Source: Achromobacter kerstersii (GTDB lineage Bacteria > Pseudomonadota > Gammaproteobacteria > Burkholderiales > Burkholderiaceae_B). From it: a stretch of DNA of 64,000 bases. The DNA lies in the NCBI RefSeq assembly GCF_902859595.1, contig NZ_CADIJQ010000002.1, positions 310,001 to 374,000 on the forward strand. The letters are read 5' to 3'. The translations under genes and the position numbers were made by a program. The notes below the pieces were generated by a model. That model was not told the DNA's origin and did no database searches. It was given only the letters and a program-made list of their open reading frames with translations. Below are positions 57,052 through 64,000 of this stretch, in pieces; positions within the stretch are counted from its first letter, which is position 1, and each line of letters begins with the position of its first letter.

Positions 57052-58455
57052 TTACTGTTGCGCCATCGTCCGCACGATGCGGCGGTACCAGAAGTGGAGC
57101 AGGGCAGCAGACAAGGCCAGCCCAACCATCGCCATCAGCCACATGCTGCCCGCGCCTTCGGGCGAACCCGGCACCAACACATTGCGGATGCCATCCAGCC
57201 CGCCACGGCCCGGGCCGAAGCCAAACCACCAGCCGCCGACGAGCCCAACGCCCGCTAGCGCCACCATTTGCAGCAGCAACGGCACCACCGCCACCTTGTA
57301 GGCGCGCAAGAGGTAGGAGTTGATGCACTGCATGGAATCGAACAAGTGAAACAGCGGCAGTACCGCCAGCAGCGTCGTGGCCACGGCGGCGACTTCGGCG
57401 TCGTTGGTATAGGCGGCAAGAATAAGCGGACGGCCGGCCAGCAGCACGGCCGCGGTTAGCAACGCGCCGATCAGGCCCAGCGCCAAGCCGGCCATGCCCG
57501 TGCGATGCGCGTGCGCCATATTGCCGGCGCCAATGGCTTGCGCGGTCAGCGCGGCGGTGGCCACGCCCAGCGCCATCGGCATCATGTAGCACAGCGCCGC
57601 CAGGTTCGACATGATCTGGTGGCCGCCCGTGACGAAGGTGCCTTCGCGGGCCACCAGCAGGGCCATGAACGTGAAGGCCGACACTTCCACCAGGTACGAG
57701 CCGCCCATCGGAATGCCCAGGCGCAGCAGTTCCTTCAGCGTCTTCCAGTCGGGTTTGCCCACGCGAAGCTGGAAGCGGCGGTAGAAGCGGTCATGCGTGA
57801 TCACCCACAATCCCAACCCCAGGCTCATCCACGACACGATGGCCGTTGCCAGGCCGGCGCCGGTCGCGCCCATGGCGGGCAGGCCAAAATTGCCGTAGAT
57901 CAACAGCCAGTTGAAGAAGGCCTTGAAACCGATGGCCGACAGGTTGATCGCCATGACGAGCTTGGGCCGCGATACCGACGTGCCCAGCGCGTAGATGGTG
58001 CGGAACACCAGCGCGGCGGGCAGCGCCAGCACCAGCGCTTGCAGGTAGGAGCCGATGCGCTCGCGCACGCCAGGGGCGACATTGCCCGACATCGATAGCC
58101 AGACATCCGGGAACAGCATCAGGATGGCGCCCACCACCGAAAGCCCAAGCGCCAGCCAGACGCCCTGGCCCCAGCTGCGGCCCACTTCGTGATTGTTGCC
58201 CGCGCCGTAGTGCTGGGCCAGGATGGGAATCAGGGCGTGCACAACGCCCATCAGGCCCACGAATACGGTGATGTAGATCGAGGCCGATAAGGCCATCGCG
58301 GCCAGATCGCTGGCGTTGGAGTGGCCCGTCATGGCGGTGTCCAGCACGCCGAACGAGATGCCGGCCCACTGGCTGATCAGCACCGGCCAGGCCTGCTTGG
58401 CAATGCCGCGCAGGGTGGCGCCGAATGACATCGGCGCCGTGTTCACGGCATTCAT
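57052..58455 (-). CDS. MATE-family efflux transporter
   Basis: Cation-driven multidrug and toxin exporter-like protein of 467 residues with about 12 hydrophobic segments. Start at 58455 (MNAVNTAPMSFGATLRGI), overlapping the upstream gene's stop by 4 bases. Typical runs: AWPVLISQWAGISFGVLDTAMTGH near the N-terminus and GLATAIVSWMSLGLGLWV in the middle. Coupling to a glycosyltransferase suggests it may flip a lipid-linked or envelope substrate rather than a drug; this is inference. Confidence 0.88.
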   Translation of the reverse strand: MNAVNTAPMSFGATLRGIAKQAWPVLISQWAGISFGVLDTAMTGHSNASDLAAMALSASIYITVFVGLMGVVHALIPILAQHYGAGNNHEVGRSWGQGVWLALGLSVVGAILMLFPDVWLSMSGNVAPGVRERIGSYLQALVLALPAALVFRTIYALGTSVSRPKLVMAINLSAIGFKAFFNWLLIYGNFGLPAMGATGAGLATAIVSWMSLGLGLWVITHDRFYRRFQLRVGKPDWKTLKELLRLGIPMGGSYLVEVSAFTFMALLVAREGTFVTGGHQIMSNLAALCYMMPMALGVATAALTAQAIGAGNMAHAHRTGMAGLALGLIGALLTAAVLLAGRPLILAAYTNDAEVAAVATTLLAVLPLFHLFDSMQCINSYLLRAYKVAVVPLLLQMVALAGVGLVGGWWFGFGPGRGGLDGIRNVLVPGSPEGAGSMWLMAMVGLALSAALLHFWYRRIVRTMAQQ

Positions 58456-60182
58456 CGGTTGGGGCCGACTCGCAGCAGGCGGAAGACTTCCTGCCGGTCG
58501 GCGCGGCGGCCGCCTTGCCACAGCACGTCGGCGCCGTCGCTATACGCGGCGGTGTTGTCGCGCAGGCTTTGATTGCTGGTCTGTTGCAGGATCAGCGTGC
58601 ACTTGGCGTCGAACGTGAAGCTCAAGTTATTGAAGATCAGGAACGAGGCGCGTTGGCCGCTGCCCAGGCTCAAACCCCGCACGCATTCACCGGGCCGTTT
58701 GTGTTGTTCCAGCGCCTGCGCCAATTGGCCCGACACCGTGCGATAGCTGCGCGCGTAGTCCACGGCAGGCTGCCACAGCAGCACCAGCAGAATCCACGTC
58801 ACCGTCAGGCCGCCTGCGGACAACACCGTGCCGCGCCACAGGGCTTGCGGACGCACGCGCAGCCGCCACACCACCAGCGCGATCCAGGCCACGGTGAAAA
58901 TCACGGCAAGCGTGAATGCGCCCCACGAAATGACGGGCTCGTAGCCGGTCGTCTGGCGGGCGATGTTGCGGGAGATCTGTGCAGGCCAGTGGAAGTGCAG
59001 CGCCACCCAGCCCAGCCAGGCGGTTGCAGCCGTCAGCGAGAAGCACATGACGGCAAACCAATCCAGCGTATTGACCACGCCGCGGCGCAACGTCGGCAGC
59101 GAGAACGCACCCAGCACGGCGCACGGCACCGCCAACAGGACGTACTCGGAATCGGTGGCTTCTTCCAGGGCGAACAGCACCAGCGCCGAGCACACCAGCA
59201 GCATCAGCGGCAGCCAGATATGGGGGGCGTAGATCCAGGCGCGCCAGCGCCAGACGGCCAACAGCGCCAACGGCCAGGTGGGCCACAAGTACCAGGGCAG
59301 GTCGCGCAGCGTGCGCCCGATGTCATGCCACGACGGCAGCGCAAAGGACGACAGGTTCCAGGTCTTCCAGTTGCGTATCCAGTACTGGCTGGTTTCGCTG
59401 GCAGGAATCCACCAGGCCAGGATCAGCGCAACGGTCAGCAGGGCCGCCCAGGGCAGCCAGCGCTTGCACTTCCACAATTGGCTGCGCGGGTAGAAGGCCA
59501 GCAACGCGCCGATCATGATGGGCACGGCGCCGACCCAGCCGCGCGTCAGGAAGCTGGCGGCCAGCGCGATGCCTAGCGTCGTGGTGCCAGTGAAGGGGCG
59601 GTCGACGCTGCGCGCCAAGGAATAGAAAGCCAGTGCCTGGCACGCCATGATCGCCGGCACAACCGTGGTTTCATGCGTGCGCTGCAGGATGCCCACGGTG
59701 GCCAGCAGCAGCAGCAAAGCGGCGTCGGCCAGCATGCGGCCGTAGTCGCGTGGTTCAGGTTCGCCGCCAAAGGGCAGGGCCAGCGGTTGGGCTTCGGCGC
59801 GGCGGCCCAGCAGATAGGTGCCGTACCAGACGCTGGTCGCGGTAATGCCAAACCACAGCAGATTGGGCAGGCGGCCAGCGGTGATGTCGCCAATAAAGGG
59901 GCCAAACAGCCAAATGCAGATGGCGCCCACCCAGGTAATCAGCGGGCCTTCTTCGGCGTGCGCCAAGTGGCCCACTTGCGGCAGCAGCCACGTGATGCCG
60001 CCTTCGCGGATCGCCGTGATCATCGTCGCCAAACCCACCGCATCATCCGTTTTCCACGGGTCGCGCATGAACAGGCCGGCCACGACATAGGCCAGCGCCA
60101 AGCCCAGCAAAATCAGTCTGGGGAGCTTCGCGGTCGCCACGGAGGTGAGCCGGGCGGGAGTGGAAAGAGAAAGTGGGGACAC
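58452..60182 (-). CDS. ArnT/PMT-like membrane glycosyltransferase
   Basis: Polytopic protein resembling GT83/PMT glycosyltransferases that use polyprenyl-phosphate sugars at the periplasmic face. The first loop has the acidic motif MRDPWKTDDAVG. About 11-12 membrane segments follow, then a C-terminal soluble domain of about 110 residues with three Cys. The open frame reaches 60368, but that part is read through the rpmE2 terminator, so I placed the start at GTG 60182 (about 576 residues); GTG 60140 is also possible. The acceptor (lipid A, hopanoid or other) is unknown. Overlaps the MATE gene by 4 bases. Confidence 0.75.
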   Translation of the reverse strand: MSPLSLSTPARLTSVATAKLPRLILLGLALAYVVAGLFMRDPWKTDDAVGLATMITAIREGGITWLLPQVGHLAHAEEGPLITWVGAICIWLFGPFIGDITAGRLPNLLWFGITATSVWYGTYLLGRRAEAQPLALPFGGEPEPRDYGRMLADAALLLLLATVGILQRTHETTVVPAIMACQALAFYSLARSVDRPFTGTTTLGIALAASFLTRGWVGAVPIMIGALLAFYPRSQLWKCKRWLPWAALLTVALILAWWIPASETSQYWIRNWKTWNLSSFALPSWHDIGRTLRDLPWYLWPTWPLALLAVWRWRAWIYAPHIWLPLMLLVCSALVLFALEEATDSEYVLLAVPCAVLGAFSLPTLRRGVVNTLDWFAVMCFSLTAATAWLGWVALHFHWPAQISRNIARQTTGYEPVISWGAFTLAVIFTVAWIALVVWRLRVRPQALWRGTVLSAGGLTVTWILLVLLWQPAVDYARSYRTVSGQLAQALEQHKRPGECVRGLSLGSGQRASFLIFNNLSFTFDAKCTLILQQTSNQSLRDNTAAYSDGADVLWQGGRRADRQEVFRLLRVGPNR

Positions 60183-60249
60183 GGGCGTTAATGTAACCGA
60201 GTGATCTGGTTGCGCCAGCCCCCAGTATGCAAGAAGCCGTCTAGGGGGG

Positions 60250-60279
60250 AAAAAAAAGCAGCCCGAAGGCTGCCTTTTT
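60250..60279 (-). terminator. Terminator after rpmE2
   Basis: On the minus strand GCAGCC, TTCG tetraloop, GGCTGC (60258-60263 with 60268-60273), then a T-rich run. A-rich on the other side, so it could work in both directions. Confidence 0.85.
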
Positions 60280-60306
60280 GCTGTGACTCCCGTAGGAGCA
60301 ACAGGA

Positions 60307-60573
60307 TCAGGAAGCGGACTTGACCGTGCCGGCCGTACGGGCGAAGCGGGCGCGGAACTTTTCCACACGGCCGGTTTCGACGATACGCGTTTGGGCGCCG
60401 GTGTAGAACGGGTGCGATTCGGAGGTCACGTCGCACTTGAAGAGCGGGTACGTCTTGCCGTCGATTTCAACGGTTTCGCGCGTGTGGACCGTCGAACGGG
60501 TGATGAACTTGTTGCCCGTTTGCAGGTCGGCGAAGACGACTTCGCGGTATTCGGGGTGAATGCCTTCTTTCAT
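60307..60573 (-). CDS. rpmE2: 50S ribosomal protein L31, type B
   Basis: 88 residues, starting [23 protein letters not shown]. It lacks the CxxC zinc motif of type A L31 and has the longer middle of type B ([22 protein letters not shown]). Type B genes are often controlled by Zur when a zinc-binding copy also exists; I see no clear Zur-type palindrome upstream. Confidence 0.96.
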   Translation of the reverse strand: MKEGIHPEYREVVFADLQTGNKFITRSTVHTRETVEIDGKTYPLFKCDVTSESHPFYTGAQTRIVETGRVEKFRARFARTAGTVKSAS

Positions 60574-60702
60574 GGTGCTTAATCCTTGGACCCGCTAGGG
60601 AGTCTTTCTCAAGAGTTAGGGTCGCCAGCCAGGACGCGAAAAGCGGGTTCCAGGGGTTCGATATTTTGGCTGACAACGATGGGGTTGCCGCTGCGAAATA
60701 CC

Positions 60703-60718
60703 GAATCACTGAATCACT
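60703..60718 (+). repeat. Two-copy 8-bp repeat upstream of rpmE2
   Basis: GAATCACTGAATCACT. It lies in the 272-base gap between kynA and rpmE2, which also has a minus-strand TAGAAT (60760-60765) that could be a -10 for rpmE2. No gene is visible in the gap. Confidence 0.6.
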
Positions 60719-60845
60719 TATGCGAGGACTCTAGCCACGTATCCAAAAAGTAACCCCAAATTCTAGCACGGGAAAATCCTGCTACGCCAGGGCAAAAGGG
60801 GGCTGCGGCGTGCGTTGCCTTCGGTGCCGAATAAGGGGACGGATT

Positions 60846-61694
60846 TCAAAGTTCCGTGCGCAGTTTCCAGATTTCCGGGAACAGCACGACGTCCAGCATG
60901 CGCCGCAGGTAATCCACGCCCGACGTGCCGCCCGTGCCGCGTTTGAAGCCGATGACGCGTTCGACCGTCGTGACGTGGCGGAATCGCCACAGCCGGAAGG
61001 CGTCTTCCAGATCAGTCAGCTTTTCGCCCAACTGATACAGATCCCAATAGCGGTCGGTGTCGCGGTAAACCGTCAGCCAGGCGGCTTCCACGCCTTCAGA
61101 GGATTCGTACGGCTGGGTCCAGTCGCGGTCCAGCCGGTCGGCGGGAACCGTGATGCCCTGACGCGCCAAGAGGCGCAGCGCTTCGTCGTACAGCGAAGGC
61201 GCGACGTAGGCGCTTTGCACCTGAGCCAGCAGGTCTTCGCGATGTGCATGGGGTTTGAGCATTGCGGCGTTCTTGTTGCCCAGCAGGAATTCGATCTGGC
61301 GGTACTGATAGCTTTGAAAGCCGCTGGAACGGGCCAGGTAGGGGCGCAGCGCGGAATATTCGGGCGGCGTCATCGTCGCCAGCACATCCCAGGCGTGAAC
61401 CAGCTGCTCCATGATCTTGCTGACGCGCGCCAGCATCTTGAAGGCGGGTTGCAGGCGGTCGGCCGCCACGTTGGCGATAGCGGCGCGCAGCTCGTGCAGC
61501 ATCAGCTTCATCCAGAGTTCGCTCGTCTGATGCTGAATGATGAAGAGCATCTCGTTGTGCTCGGGCGACAGCGGATGCTGCGCGCCCAGCACTTCGTCCA
61601 GATGCAGGTAATCGCCGTAGGTCATGTCGCGCGTGAAATCGAGCTGCGCTTTTTCCTGGTGGACGATGTCTTCGGGGCGGTGCGGGCAGCTCAT
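60846..61694 (-). CDS. kynA: Tryptophan 2,3-dioxygenase
   Basis: Heme enzyme opening the indole ring of tryptophan to N-formylkynurenine. 282 residues. Substrate-pocket motif [18 protein letters not shown]; proximal heme His in [20 protein letters not shown]; then [10 protein letters not shown]. It has a strong GGAGG six bases before its ATG, inside the end of a short upstream ORF whose stop overlaps the kynA start (ATGA). Confidence 0.96.
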   Translation of the reverse strand: MSCPHRPEDIVHQEKAQLDFTRDMTYGDYLHLDEVLGAQHPLSPEHNEMLFIIQHQTSELWMKLMLHELRAAIANVAADRLQPAFKMLARVSKIMEQLVHAWDVLATMTPPEYSALRPYLARSSGFQSYQYRQIEFLLGNKNAAMLKPHAHREDLLAQVQSAYVAPSLYDEALRLLARQGITVPADRLDRDWTQPYESSEGVEAAWLTVYRDTDRYWDLYQLGEKLTDLEDAFRLWRFRHVTTVERVIGFKRGTGGTSGVDYLRRMLDVVLFPEIWKLRTEL

Positions 61695-61813
61695 GCTTGG
61701 CCTCCGTGGCAGGGCGGGGCGGCGCGGCGGGCCGACGCGGGCAGGGTGCGCCAGCCGGGCGCGCGGGGGCGGGCGCAGGCAAGCGCCGCACAGAGGGTGT
61801 CAGACAGGTTCAT
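61691..61813 (-). CDS. 40-residue ORF translationally coupled to kynA
   Basis: ATG at 61813 to TGA at 61691, giving a peptide that begins [20 protein letters not shown] and is rich in Ala, Arg, Pro and Cys, with one Trp (residue 21). The TGA overlaps the kynA ATG by 4 bases, and the kynA Shine-Dalgarno is inside it. I recognise no homology. It could be a leader peptide or a chance frame. Confidence 0.4.
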   Translation of the reverse strand: MNLSDTLCAALACARPRAPGWRTLPASARRAAPPCHGGQA

Positions 61814-61832
61814 GGTCGTGCGTCTTCGAGAA

Positions 61833-61860
61833 CGAGCGGCCGGCGTGAGGCGGCCGCTCG
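61833..61860. other. Perfect 10-bp hairpin between kynB and kynA
   Basis: CGAGCGGCCG (61833-61842) and CGGCCGCTCG (61851-61860), loop of 8. No T-run on either side. It lies just before the 40-residue ORF, so it may shape mRNA decay or translation of kynA. Confidence 0.6.
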
Positions 61861-61877
61861 AAGGCTAGCGGACCAGC

Positions 61878-62504
61878 CTACAGTTCGCGCAAGACGGCGC
61901 GAACCGGGCTGGCATCAGCCTGGACCAAAGCCAACGGCAGGGCGATCAATTCGTAATCGCCTTCCGGCACATCATCGAGCACCAGGTTTTCAAGCACCCG
62001 CATGTCGTGCCGCAAGATCGTGTGATGGCTGTCCAGGGTCTTGCTGGACGCGGGGTCGATGCTGGCGGTATCCAGTCCGATCAGCATGACGCCGCGTTCG
62101 GCCAGCCATTCGATGGTCTGGGGCGCGTAGGCGGAGAAATCGTCGGTCCACCAGTCTTGCGCCGCGTGCTTGGCGGTGCGCACGAGCACGCGCGGAGGAA
62201 GATTCAGGGCCGCATGGGCCAGGTGGTCGGTGGTGATCAGCGGGCCGCAGTCGATTGCGTGGATCACGCGGCAGGGGCCTAGAAAGGGTTCCAGCGACAC
62301 CGCACCGATGGCCGCGGCGCCGTTCTGATAGTGCAGCGGGGCATCCGCATGCGCGCCAATATGCGGCGACAGCGTGATTTCACTGACATTGACCGGACAG
62401 CCGGGCGTAAGCGACCACTTCCATTGCTGGCGGTACGGCGTGTCGCCGGGAAAAACAGGCGACGCCGTGGAGACGGGCGGGGAAATGTCCCACAAGCGTT
62501 TCAT
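61878..62504 (-). CDS. kynB: Kynurenine formamidase
   Basis: Hydrolyses N-formylkynurenine to kynurenine. Bacterial PF04199 type, 208 residues, starting MKRLWDISPPVSTASPVFPGDTPY. The metal-binding motif is SPHIGAHADAPLHY. It is upstream of kynA on the same strand. Kynureninase (kynU), often between the two, is not here. Confidence 0.96.
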   Translation of the reverse strand: MKRLWDISPPVSTASPVFPGDTPYRQQWKWSLTPGCPVNVSEITLSPHIGAHADAPLHYQNGAAAIGAVSLEPFLGPCRVIHAIDCGPLITTDHLAHAALNLPPRVLVRTAKHAAQDWWTDDFSAYAPQTIEWLAERGVMLIGLDTASIDPASSKTLDSHHTILRHDMRVLENLVLDDVPEGDYELIALPLALVQADASPVRAVLREL

Positions 62505-62533
62505 CAGAAGCGTTTCAAGTCTGGCAGGGAAGG

Positions 62534-62578
62534 GGCAGGCAAAAGCGGGACAGGCAAAAACGGGGCCGGCAAAAACGG
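62534..62578 (+). repeat. Three-copy 15-bp repeat between radC and kynB
   Basis: Units GGCAGGCAAAAGCGG, GACAGGCAAAAACGG and GGCCGGCAAAAACGG, in the 152-base gap upstream of kynB. Two or three mismatches between units. Confidence 0.8.
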
Positions 62579-62656
62579 CAATCGGTCATGCGAATAGGTT
62601 AAAGCCTAAAGCAATTCCGGGCGGTAGTCTAACGAATTCCGGCGGCGCGCGGGGAG

Positions 62657-63334
62657 CTACATGCCGCCCAGTTCGGCCATGGAGATGACGGCTGCCCCGG
62701 CGACGATCAAGTGGTCGATCAGTTTGATGTCCACCAGCGCCAGCGCCTGTTTCAGCTGCTGCGTGAAGCCGCGGTCGGCGGCGCTGGGTTCGGCCAGGCC
62801 CGACGGGTGGTTGTGCGCCACGATCAGGGCGGCGGCGTGGTGGCGCAGCGCCTCGCGGACGACCTCGCGCGGGTAGACAGAGGCCTGCGACAGCGTGCCG
62901 CGCGCCAGTTCGCCCGTGGCGATCACGCGCAACTGGTTGTCCAGGTAGAGCGCGATGCAATGTTCCACCTGGCGATGTCCCAGCGCTGTCATGCAATAGC
63001 GTTTCACCTGGGACGGGTGGCGCAGGGCGTCGGCGCGCGTCAAGTCTTCCTCGACTGCCCGGCGGGCCAGTTCCAGCAGCGCGGCCAGGGTGCAGGCTTT
63101 GGCGGCGCCCAGCCCGGAAACGGTCATCAATTCGTCGGGTGTGGCCCCTAATAAGCCCCGCAACCCTGAAAAACGCTCGAGCAGGCGGCTGGAAAGATCC
63201 ACCACGTTCAGCCCGGGAATGCCCGTGCGCAGGGCGATGGCGAGCAGTTCCGCATCCTGGAGCGCAGCGGCCCCGTGGCGCAGCAGACGCTCTCGGGGAC
63301 GCTCGTGTTTTGACAGCCGGACAGACAATTTCAT
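62657..63334 (-). CDS. radC: RadC-family JAB/MPN-domain protein
   Basis: 225 residues: an N-terminal helix-hairpin-helix-like region (MTVSGLGAAKACTLAALLELARRA) and a C-terminal metalloprotease-like JAB domain with the HNHPSG motif and AAALIVAHNHPSGLAEPSAAD. The name is historical: a DNA repair role is not established for the family. It is divergent from slpA. Confidence 0.92.
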   Translation of the reverse strand: MKLSVRLSKHERPRERLLRHGAAALQDAELLAIALRTGIPGLNVVDLSSRLLERFSGLRGLLGATPDELMTVSGLGAAKACTLAALLELARRAVEEDLTRADALRHPSQVKRYCMTALGHRQVEHCIALYLDNQLRVIATGELARGTLSQASVYPREVVREALRHHAAALIVAHNHPSGLAEPSAADRGFTQQLKQALALVDIKLIDHLIVAGAAVISMAELGGM

Positions 63335-63349
63335 AAGAGGCTCTAAAAT
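63322..63349 (+). promoter_or_regulatory. Candidate slpA-ispH promoter
   Basis: CAGACA (63322-63327), 16-base spacer, TAAAAT (63344-63349). It overlaps the 5' end of the divergent radC gene. Confidence 0.35.
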
Positions 63350-63383
63350 CGGGGTTTATCCAATATCCATACGGTGGCAGATC

Positions 63384-63860
63384 TTGAGCAGCGCCTCTAA
63401 CGAAGTGAACGTTTTTGTCCGTCAGGATTCCTACCTAACGCTGCATTACCGCATCACGCTCGCGTCCGGTCCTGGCAAGGATTCGATCTTCGCCGATACC
63501 TTCGACGGCCGTCCCGGCACGCTGCAAATGGGCAGCGGCCAGTGGGCGCCCGGCATGGAAGCCGCGCTGATCGGCCATGCCGAAGGCGAAAAGTTCAGCG
63601 TGACGCTGGAGCCGGCGGACGCCTATGGCGACCGCAACCCCGAGCTGATTCAGCGCGTTACGCGCGGCATGCTGGCCGAGCACGCGGGCGCCGACGCCAC
63701 GTTCGAGCCGGGCGACCTGGTGGAATTCACCGCGCCCAACGGCGGGCGTTATTCTGGCGTTCTGAAAGAAATCAACGATGAGTCGGCACTGTTCGACTTC
63801 AACCACCCGCTTGCGGGCATCAGCTTGCGCGTCGACGTGGCGCTGCTGGGAGTTCTCTGA
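63384..63860 (+). CDS. slpA: FKBP-type peptidyl-prolyl isomerase (SlpA/FkpB-like)
   Basis: Cis-trans proline isomerase/chaperone of the SlyD-like branch. No in-frame ATG fits: the best start is TTG 63384 (product [12 protein letters not shown]), with GTG 63405 as alternative. About 158 residues. FKBP core: [33 protein letters not shown] and the insert-in-flap domain with [12 protein letters not shown]. Its stop overlaps ispH by one base (TGATG), the same pairing as fkpB-ispH in E. coli. Confidence 0.9.
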   Translation: MSSASNEVNVFVRQDSYLTLHYRITLASGPGKDSIFADTFDGRPGTLQMGSGQWAPGMEAALIGHAEGEKFSVTLEPADAYGDRNPELIQRVTRGMLAEHAGADATFEPGDLVEFTAPNGGRYSGVLKEINDESALFDFNHPLAGISLRVDVALLGVL

Positions 63861-64000
63861 TGAGCAAGGCCGTTACCGCCGTCGACGCTGAAGTTCTGCT
63901 GGCTCAGCCGCGCGGCTTCTGTGCCGGTGTGGACCGCGCGATCGATATCGTCGAACGCGCGATCGAACTGCATGGCGCGCCGATCTACGTGCGTCATGAG
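63860..64000 (+). CDS. ispH: 4-hydroxy-3-methylbut-2-enyl diphosphate reductase (partial)
   Basis: Last step of the MEP isoprenoid pathway. Only the first 47 codons are in the window; the gene runs off the right edge. The start [20 protein letters not shown] leads into the first iron-sulfur Cys motif, [11 protein letters not shown], a sure sign of IspH. Confidence 0.93.
   Translation, partial: MSKAVTAVDAEVLLAQPRGFCAGVDRAIDIVERAIELHGAPIYVRHE

Noticed and set aside
58456..58521. Longer N-terminus for the MATE protein
   Set aside because: The extra residues are Arg/Pro-rich with no homology, and the shorter start gives the usual 4-base overlap with the upstream gene.
60183..60368. N-terminal extension of the glycosyltransferase
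   Set aside because: It would be read through the rpmE2 terminator hairpin and has a non-membrane, non-signal composition.
60574..60845. Zur box upstream of rpmE2
   Set aside because: I looked for a GTTATA-type palindrome in the gap and found none good enough; only a GAATCACT direct repeat is there.

Overview
The window is 64 kb of a GC-rich, densely packed chromosome. Gene order and protein sequence point to the Alcaligenaceae (Burkholderiales), most likely Achromobacter or a close Bordetella relative. The reasons are the gyrA-serC-pheA-hisC-tyrA-aroA-cmk-rpsA-ihfB-lapAB-hldA-hldD order, Gln at GyrA position 83, an aspT-aspD locus and a PaaX-type phenylacetate cluster. I see no tRNA, rRNA, CRISPR array, insertion sequence or prophage, and no gene-free stretch longer than 300 bases.

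Layout. (1) 1-15.1 kb: gyrA runs into the serine/aromatic amino acid supra-operon with overlapping genes, then cmk-rpsA-ihfB. After a terminator come lapA-lapB and two ADP-heptose genes for LPS assembly. (2) 15.2-22.1 kb: a ComEA-like DNA-binding protein, cysM, a divergent IclR/Bug-receptor/cyclase module, the lipoprotein MltB and a histone-deacetylase-like amidohydrolase. (3) 22.1-32.0 kb: etfBA, an aspartate decarboxylase flanked by two AspT-type antiporters, an acyl-CoA dehydrogenase and a 1-Cys peroxiredoxin. (4) 32.2-39.2 kb: a complete sulfate uptake and reduction operon, sbp-cysTWA-cysHDN. (5) 39.4-47.6 kb: a radical SAM gene behind a LexA-like box, an unknown tail-anchored protein, a DMT transporter, rplS, a Nudix hydrolase, rsgA, an M48 protease, orn and an NAD(P)HX epimerase. 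(6) 47.6-57.0 kb: the phenylacetate catabolic cluster, paaX divergent from paaABCDE-N-G-I-K. (7) 57.0-64.0 kb: a MATE transporter coupled to an ArnT/PMT-like glycosyltransferase, rpmE2, kynB-kynA (without kynU), radC, and slpA-ispH, which runs off the right edge.

The most interesting points are these. A perfect CTGT-N8-ACAG LexA-type box sits on the -10 of a strong, apparently leaderless promoter in front of the radical SAM gene, with an unknown membrane protein downstream. The aspartate 4-decarboxylase carries a histone-H1-like Lys/Ala tail. Exactly three-copy 11-15 bp tandem repeats recur in five intergenic spots. A 40-codon ORF is translationally coupled to kynA. Many long antisense ORFs exist only because of the GC-rich codon use and were left out.
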